In this document: positions 57,588 through 64,000 of the stretch, piece by piece | Numbering within the stretch: position 1 is the first letter of the stretch | Layout of the letters: each line of letters starts with the position of its first letter | NCBI GenBank assembly: GCA_964017045.1 | Contig: OZ024807.1 | Location: 4,588,481-4,652,480, forward strand | From: Omphiscola glabra | Taxonomy: Eukaryota; Mollusca; Gastropoda; Lymnaeidae | Reading direction: 5' to 3' | Length of the DNA: 64,000 nt | Program-made: the position numbers and the translations under genes | The notes under the pieces: model-generated | Databases searched by the model: none | What the model saw: only the letters and a program-made list of their open reading frames with translations | What the model was told of the DNA's origin: nothing

Positions 57588-57844
57588 ACCAATACATCTA
57601 TCAACCTGTCCGCCAGACACTATACCATCAATCTTGCCACCCATGAAAATTTTTATAGATGCATGATTATGGAATTTTTTTTACCTTGCATCCATTTCGC
57701 CTTCTACAATGATTAGGTCTAGCGTATTTAAAAGCAAAAAAGATCACCAGCCTCTGTACAATTATTTCAGACAACCAAAAGAGGAAAGTCTAATTTAGCA
57801 CAAACAAAGTCAGCTGTCAGGATACTGAACTCACTCCTGCACAA

Positions 57845-59195
57845 TGTCACGTCCTACATTAAATTCATCCGTGATTATCATACCACAATCGGTCTTCATT
57901 TTCTGTTTTTTTTAAAGAATAATTTCTGTTGTCAACTGTAGTGAGAATGACCTAATGGCGTATTCCCACGGTAAATGTCAGCAAATTCACGTTCCAATAT
58001 GTCTAGGCCTTCAGTATGACGAGACAGCACTTCCAAACTCGCTAAAGCATAAGACACAGGAGGATGCGGCGCTGGAAATTCATCAGTTCTGGCCGCTCAT
58101 CAAAATCAAATGCAGCAGTAGTTTCCATCTTTTCGTGTGCAGCGTTTACCTTCCCGTGTGCAACGGAAGTTACGGAGTTATCTCTCCCTGCAAATCGCTC
58201 TGCCAAGAAGCAAGGCAAGGCTGTGAACCTACACCCAAACAATTCGGCCGCAACATTTTAATTGTGACCATTTTCCAGCAACGGGGAATTGCGTTAGCGA
58301 GAATTCTCCGAAATGCAACGGGGCGTGTAGTTTTGGAAAAGCTGCCACATATTCAAGTGGTTAAGGAAACACTACTCAGATGAGCACTTCACAGAAAGGT
58401 ATGTGATTGTTTTAATGGTTGATTCACTAATGCAACTAGACCCAAACAATGTGTGCATGGGTAGCTTTGAGTTAAGGTTTGTTCACACCAGAACATGAAA
58501 TCCATTCCTATGGAGATGATGTGCTGACTCGTGGACATGACATACACAGTCACCGACACGACATACTTTCTCATAGACATAGCATACATACTCATACACA
58601 CGACATACTTGTGGACATAACATATATACTGGTGGAAATAACATACATACTCGTTGACGTAACACATATTTCAAATGAGAGGGAAAGCTATCAAGGCAAA
58701 CCCTCCGCTGTCTTGCGACTAAGCCCATTTGGTCAAAGCCGTAAGAGTAAACAGTGACCAGAGCTAATGCAAGACATTCTCGCAACGCTGCCTTTTTCAG
58801 CTTTGTGCCATCTGAAAGGAATTTTGAAAGTTAAAATTATTTCACCATATCACAACGTTTGACCCTTTAAAACATGCGATCCCCTGAAGCAAAATGGTTT
58901 GAATGACCCTCGCGACGGCACCATCTCCGATGGAATAATTCGTAGGTTAAGTCTTAAGCATCTCTTTAAACCTTTCCTACCTCAATGGTGTATCAGACAT
59001 TTGATGTTTTCAGATAAACATAATCAAAGCAACAATCAAAATTATTGCAACATGTAGGTAAGGCAATAAAATCTTCATCCTTCCCTTTAATTTGCAGGGA
59101 CTTTAGAGAGCTCATCAACACGATGTTCTATTGTTGACTTGGTTGTCTTGTTGTCTGCAACCTGTTTCCTGACCTGTATTAGTGCTCTACTCTAA
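57845..59195 (+). pseudogene. Frizzled-CRD gene copy B, inactivated
   Basis: The exon layout equals copy A: exon 1 57,845-58,398 (donor AAAG|GTATGT), exon 2 59,098-59,195 (acceptor TTTAATTTGCAG, exon length 98 nt as in A), and a hydrophobic C-terminal tail 'IVDLVVLLSATCFLTCISAL'. Lesions are a stop in the signal-peptide region (a TTTTTTTTAAAG run near 57,910), loss of about 10 nt after 'QGCEP' near 58,253 that shifts the frame before cysteine 9, and a CAA-to-TAA stop in the linker near 58,362. The open 142-codon frame (57,955-58,383) therefore contains cysteines 1-8 and then unrelated residues. CRD words retained include 'CQQIHVPICLGLQYDET' and 'FHLFVCSVYLPVCNGSY'. A downstream ATG could in principle give a cytosolic fragment, but with three lesions it is called a pseudogene. 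Confidence 0.87.
58509..58666. repeat. 21-bp intronic minisatellite of copy B, diverged
   Basis: Units like CATACTCGTGGACATGACAT survive with more substitutions than in copy A. Same intron position. Confidence 0.85.
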
Positions 59196-59662
59196 GTTGT
59201 GATGGTGCAGGTATTTGTATACAATTTATTGTTTCGGATTTTTAAAAAAAATGTAACATTATTCCCCAGCGGTGTTTCAACAGCAATGTTTGTTCTGGGC
59301 TAGGAAAATGAACATATTTTACTAAAATGCTTTATCGCCAAGCATTCAAGTTCTATTTAGCAACAGTGTATCAAATTACCTCCATGTTAAGTCAACCATT
59401 TATACATTTTAATTTCTTTTCGACGGACCAATGGTCGTCAACCCGCGGCTACTGAGCAGCTTGCAGCTCTTTGAAAGAATAGTTGCAGCACTTTAAAAAA
59501 ATAAATGCAAAATACAAATAATCTGTAATAAGACATACACCTCGAAAAATATTTTCTTAGCAAATGTAATTTAGTAAAATTGTTCACCATCAAGATATGG
59601 ATTGAATAATCGCATGATGGCAGAGATAAATGTGTCACTAGAACAATCACGAGCATGCTATT

Positions 59663-61121
59663 GAAATATTACATTCATTGGAAAGGGCCGAGCTATTGCT
59701 CTTTTATGGCCCCGGCAAGTAAGGTACAGGCCTGCCTCATCTGGTGGGCAGTCCCGTAGATCAGATTCTCGACATGGTTGGCTGGGAGGACCCCAGTCAC
59801 GCCAGTCGCCAGCGTTGAGCACTCGGCTAGAAGGTGCTCGATTGTCTCCGGTGCCTGACCACAATGGCGGCAGCTCGGGTCCCGCAATGGGTGTAATCTC
59901 TTCAAATAGCTGCGGGTAGGGCAATGCTCTGTTCTCATCTGGGTGATGAGACTCTGGTGGTGGCGTTTAAGACTCCACCACTCATCGCATTTGCGGTTGT
60001 TTTTAGGCATGTTCCGATAAAGCTTACGGGCCGTGTTCCCCTGTTCCCATTCTTTTAACCATTCCTCGTGGCAGAGGTCCTTGATCCAGGCTTGGGCCCC
60101 CAGTTGGGTCATTGGCCGGTTAGGTTGAGGCTGGGAAGAGCCTTGCCTCGCAAGACAGTCGGCTCTGTCTTGTGGTGGGATCCCCACATGTCCTGGGATC
60201 CACTGAAGGGTCACTTTGCCTCCGTGTGACTCTATGTCTCGCACGAGCTCCATTATTGCGTTCACCATTTTCGTGTTCATAGAGCTTTTTCTTCACAATT
60301 TCCAGAGCACATTGTGAATCGGTGAACACTACGATGGGTGGAAGTGGTTTGCGTCTGGCTAGTCTGCGGCGCACTTGTTTCAAGCCCATCAATATAGCCT
60401 CTATCTCTGCATCAGTTGCAGTGCTATTTGTGCCACTTGGGCCTGAAATCTCCTCAGGTGGAGGTATCCCCTTAGGATACTGGATGAGTGCACCGTAGCC
60501 CGCTGGCGAGATAGGAGCCGTCTGTGAAGACTTGTACCATGTCGTCTCCAAAGGCCTCAATTGTCTCTAGTGCGGCTCCCTTTTGCTCATTTTGGGGGCT
60601 CGACTTTGTAACTGCTGTGTGTGACAGGGTCAGACGAACATCATGTGGTTCGCAGCTATCCTGTGGTGATCTCTCCTGGATCAGGCGTATTTTCTCCCTG
60701 TTTTCTGGTAAAGGGTGCTTTTCCTCGAGAGCATAGACCGCATCCATGAAGGAGGGTCTCTTAAGCCTTGTCCGCTTTACCCAACGGTCTTGGAGTTGAA
60801 AACAGGGTTCCATCTTTTCCATTCGACGGTAGCGTTCAACGGTCGTTAGGATAGCCTTGTCCCTCCTAATGTGTAGTGGTTCTATGTCTGAAATAATTTC
60901 CACAGCAGCCGTGGGTGTGGTACGTAACGCCCCGCATACAAATCCTAGAGCTAGATTTTGTATCCGATCCAGGCTCTCTAGAGCCGTACGGCTTGCGAAA
61001 GCCTGGACCGGTAGGCTGTAGTCAATGGCACCTCTTACACTCCCGAGGTAGAGAACTCTCAGGAGTCTTGCATCGGCTCCCCAGGTAGTGCTGGCAAGTT
61101 TTTTGACCATGCATTTTATTA
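59663..61121 (-). pseudogene. I/Jockey-group LINE, 5'-truncated, with RNase H
   Basis: Minus strand. It starts inside the RT C-terminal region ('GSVRGAIDYSLPVQAFASRT', 'LESLDRIQNLALGF'). An RNase H domain follows, with all four acidic positions readable: 'QVFTDGSYLA' near 60,510, 'TATDAEIEAILMGL' near 60,400, 'IVVFTDSQCALEIV' near 60,310 and 'LQWIPGHVGIPPQDRADCLA' near 60,170. It ends with a CCHC-type word 'CRHCGQAPETIEHLLAEC' near 59,820-59,875 and a stop at 59,693. Two single-base frameshifts (about 60,505 and a poly-A run near 60,275) are the main damage. The 3' UTR is only about 30 nt and no poly(A) is visible. CATGCTATT at 59,654-59,662 and 61,122-61,130 is the target-site duplication; block A shows the empty site. 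RNase H plus the terminal CCHC places it in the I/R1/Jockey assemblage. Confidence 0.92.
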
Positions 61122-61265
61122 CATGCTATTACAGGTTTTTAAACTACTTCAGACTTGCAAGTCCGAATTCCAGCTAAGAATTTAACTCCAGCTGACGAGG
61201 ATCATTTGATGGCTGAGTTGCCTCCCAGTGCAGTTAATAGTAAATGACTGACTGAAGACTTCACT

Positions 61266-61365
61266 TTGTCATCTTGAATGTTACACATACACATTTGTTT
61301 AAATGTCACCTTGAATGTTTCACATTCGCATTTGTTTAAATGTCTTCTTGAATGTTACACGTACA
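61266..61365. repeat. 37-bp minisatellite, block B
   Basis: About 2.7 copies of the unit found at 48,690-48,870. The copy number differs between blocks. Confidence 0.88.
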
Positions 61366-61665
61366 TACCCGGCTAAGTCTCACCATCAAAACAACGAGTG
61401 ATGTGTGTATGTCGTCTGACCTACGGGACAACCATTTCTCAGTAGTATCTTGTTTTTTGTTTTGTGTGCTTTCACGCTTTTCATCATTAGTAAATTGTTT
61501 CGTTTCATCTGAAAGATGTTATTTAAAGAAACGTTCTCTTCCATCCATAGGTCAAGTGGCAAGCCAGTGACACAAAGACAGTTCTCAGAGAACGTTTGCA
61601 ATGACCCCCCCCCCCACCCCGGCTGGACTTAACGTGTGAATTATGTGGCTATCATTCATATTATA

Positions 61666-62705
61666 CGTTTAGTATGTGCAGTAACTCTTTTCATGCCAGG
61701 CGGTTTTCCACGTTCGTGCCAGACCAGTTTTCGGCCAGTGGAAATTTTTTAGGGTGCTCTTACCTATTAATTAATTATAAATACTTTTCTTTTAGTAACA
61801 TAACTGTATACAGAGAATAATAATATGTAACAGATAAAACAATATGACAACAATAGTATACATTTTACTGGTAATATTATGAGATAAAGTTTTAAATTTT
61901 TTTTTAAATGCGCCCCAAATCTGAACTTACCTTATGGTCTATGTAGCTGGTATCCCATTCTGCTTAAATCCTCAGAAAGTATATCCATTTTTTATCATAA
62001 TGCATTTTACATTTTGAAAATATTCCACTTAGTGATAGAGTTATTCACATTTTTGTAATGTTAGGTTCAGTATTATCTGAAGCCTCACTGCCATAGCTAG
62101 CAACAGAGTGATTTTGAAAACAAATAATAACTTTTGAACCACTTGAGCCAGAAAGTTGATCTTTGTGTTTATGTAATCCATTTTTATGCTTATGCATCGG
62201 TGGTATTTTAAAAATTTTAATTAAGTTATGAAATTTTTATGAAAGTTCCGACAGTCACCACTTTTACTATCACTATCACTTTCGCCATTCTATTACTATT
62301 TCCATACTATGTAACGACCCATCAAGATGCTTAGAAAGCTCAAAATCATCACTGGAATCAGATTCAAATGATTCATGGTTTTTGTCTGATGTTTCAGCAT
62401 GAATAATTAGCAATAAAAGCTCTTTTGTTTGCACACTTCACTACCTACGTGGTCTAGCAACAGCTAATTTGCTTGTATTATAAAAACACATGTAAACAAA
62501 CCCCACTTCTAACATGAAGGAAGTAGGATGAGTTTTCATCCTTTAGGAACACAAAAAGTCGGATCAATAGCTACAGGCAACGAAATAAACTACATAAATT
62601 ATTTCGACGATGTATCGTGTCTTGACACAAACGAGACCAGTCAGATCGACGATCAATCGGGGCTTGGTAAAGAAAGTTCCTCATTTGTAAATTGTTTCGT
62701 TTCAT
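61666..62705. other. No supported gene
   Basis: A TTGTAAATTGTTTCGTTTCAT segment is repeated at about 61,488 and 62,685. Otherwise nothing recognised. Confidence 0.5.
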
Positions 62706-62739
62706 CTGAAATGATCAGTGGTTGGGAAAGAGGTTTTTT

Positions 62740-62770
<31 letters not shown>

Positions 62771-63045
62771 CTTGATTTGCTCTTAAACGTTATTATAATA
62801 ATGTATTTCAGTATACCGATGCCATCTCGGACAATGCAAAACCTAAATATTTATTATTAAGAACTGATTTTGGATCATGAATGTTTGTCTATGAACGTTG
62901 TTTATCGTGAATTGGTGAAAAGTTTTGTTAGGGCGAGTTGTGATCTTTATGCAAGGTCAGATCGCTGGGATAGTTCGTGGGGTTCAATTTTTTTGGTTAT
63001 GCTGAGTGATCGTTGTCGTGATAGGTGCAACGTAGTTATTCAGGG
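62706..63045. repeat. Dispersed repeat, partner of 52,530-52,840
   Basis: It carries a T16/G25-like homopolymer block at about 62,733-62,770 where the partner has only a short G run. The shared plus-strand words 'VVYRELVKSFVRASCDLYAR' suggest a common old coding fragment. Confidence 0.8.
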
Positions 63046-63384
63046 GAGATGAAAAGTAGTTTGAGGACGAGAGGTAGGGTCGTGAGGAGTTTTATTAAAA
63101 ATTTAAAACGTTTTTGTCAAAGGGCCAGTTGCTGCAAAAAAAGAATCATCATTAATTTAATTGAACATTTTTATTGATCTTAATAATTTTGAATCAAGCT
63201 TGGCTGTGTGGGTGTATGTAGAGAAGGAGGATAATGGTGCCAGTAATATATAAGCAACGACGAAACGTAAAATAGAAGAAATATCATTATATTGAGGGGC
63301 CGGTTCCGGGATAGCTGTCTTGTATTTGCAGTGGTGTTATCAACAGTACCATGCCTGTCGAGCATGAGTTTACAGTGTTACGTA

Positions 63385-63592
63385 CTGTTATCAATATATG
63401 GATAAGTTAATCTCTTATTTAAGTGTATGGCTCAGTCTAAAACACTACACAACAAAAGACGATACCAAATGATAAATGCAAGTACGAAGAATACGATACT
63501 CAAACCAGAGCTAATTAAAATTAATAAATTTTAATGTGTTAATTATAATAAATTACAAAATCAAAAGAAATATAATTAAAACTATTGACTTA
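63385..63592. repeat. Dispersed repeat, partner of 44,455-44,695
   Basis: It shares AAAAGACGATACCAAAT, GAATACGATACTCAAAC and ends AACTATTGACTTA, where an LTR-like sequence begins. Confidence 0.75.
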
Positions 63593-63593
63593 A

Positions 63594-64000
63594 TGTTACG
63601 ACCTGGATCGTTAATTAATTCTGGTCTGGCGGATGGCGACTGTGAGATGTTGTGTTAGGGCAAGATTGTGGGGTCAGAGGTGAAATTGGTTCGTGTTGAG
63701 CAATTAGTGTAGCTGGGTGGGGGGTGAACAGACGGAGGGGATAAGAGCTGTGAGCTGGGTAGTTGGGTTAGTTAACAAGAGGTAGACCCAGGAGGTAGTT
63801 GACAAGAGTAGAGCCAGAGCCAGTAGTAGAGCCAGGAGTAGTAGAGCCAGAGTAGATCGTTAGAGTTAGTCTAGTCGAGAGTAGTTAGAGAGAATAGAAT
63901 TATTATTATCTACATTGATAAATTGACATTGGCTGCGATTAAATCATATAATAAAAGTACTATCATTTTATCTTCATTGGATGCTGTTGTATTGTTCTTT
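63594..64000 (+). mobile_element. LTR-like sequence, cut by the window end
   Basis: It starts TGTTACGACCTGGATCGTTA, a TGTTACG opening common in Ty3/gypsy LTRs. It includes purine-rich GTAGAGCCAGGAGTAG repeats and a promoter/poly(A)-like stretch ATATAATAAAAGTACTATC near 63,940. The right end and any internal genes lie outside the window. It interrupts the dispersed repeat that continues uninterrupted at 44.69 kb. Confidence 0.5.

Larger units (their letters stand above)
57588..61665. repeat. Duplicated block B (partner 46,653-49,190)
   Basis: It is collinear with block A over the whole length, with three main differences: a segment of about 112 bp at 58,689-58,800 absent from A, the LINE at 59,663-61,121, and small indels including coding lesions. 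Confidence 0.9.

Noticed and set aside
1..64000. Bacterial or viral genome features (operons, Shine-Dalgarno sites, replication origin, rRNA, tRNA)
   Set aside because: None seen. Intron-bearing gene, LINEs, MITEs and minisatellites show animal nuclear DNA.

Overview
This is animal nuclear DNA: AT-rich and intron-bearing, with no bacterial gene organisation, and made mostly of decayed transposable elements and minisatellites. A mollusc, most likely a heterobranch or pulmonate gastropod, fits best. The reasons are the mix of Penelope-like, RTE/CR1/L2-like and I/Jockey-like retroelements, the abundant TIR MITEs with 'CAGTGGCGTAGC'-type ends, and two SPIN-like hAT MITEs. SPIN is known from many tetrapods, a triatomine bug and a pond snail. 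The species assignment is inference.

1-29 kb holds no gene I can defend. It contains a hAT/ZMYM1-like transposase relic (about 2.6-3.6 kb, minus), a Penelope-like GIY-YIG relic (5.3-6.0 kb, plus), four LINE relics (start of window, 6.3-7.2, 23.9-24.6 and 27.2-28.2 kb, all minus), a TTAA-flanked piggyBac-like MITE (19.4-20.1 kb), two of three copies of a small MITE (7.6 and 14.2 kb) and about ten minisatellites, the largest at 21.2-21.9 and 25.3-25.9 kb. A weak candidate transcribed locus lies at 17.5-19.3 kb. 29-35 kb adds a possible LTR, more MITEs (including the third copy of the small MITE at 30.8 kb) and arrays.

The biological core is 36-61 kb, with three relatives of a small Frizzled-type cysteine-rich-domain (CRD) gene, all on the plus strand. 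Copy A (46,902-48,150) is intact: two exons, 224 residues, signal peptide, ten-cysteine CRD, Ser/Thr-rich linker and a hydrophobic C-terminus that looks like a GPI-anchor signal. It has no seven-transmembrane or netrin domain. Copy B (57,845-59,195) keeps the same exon structure but carries a stop in the signal peptide, a roughly 10-nt deletion and a further stop. Copy C (36.2-36.6 kb) is a lone CRD fragment with a 5-nt deletion. A and B lie in duplicated blocks (about 46.65-49.19 and 57.59-61.66 kb). Block B was later hit by an I/Jockey-group LINE (59.66-61.12 kb) flanked by a 9-bp repeat, and block A preserves the empty site.

Between and around the copies are two SPIN-like MITEs (43.9 and 50.0 kb), a pogo/Tigger-like element containing a 24-bp minisatellite (45.1-46.6 kb), two long inverted repeats (50.6-51.5 and 51.9-53.0 kb), two more relics of the same LINE family (38.1-39.2 and 53.9-54.7 kb), several duplicated non-coding segments, and the start of an LTR cut by the right window edge (63.6 kb onward). 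If copy A is expressed, the expected product is a secreted or membrane-tethered Wnt-binding CRD protein. That role is inferred from the domain only.
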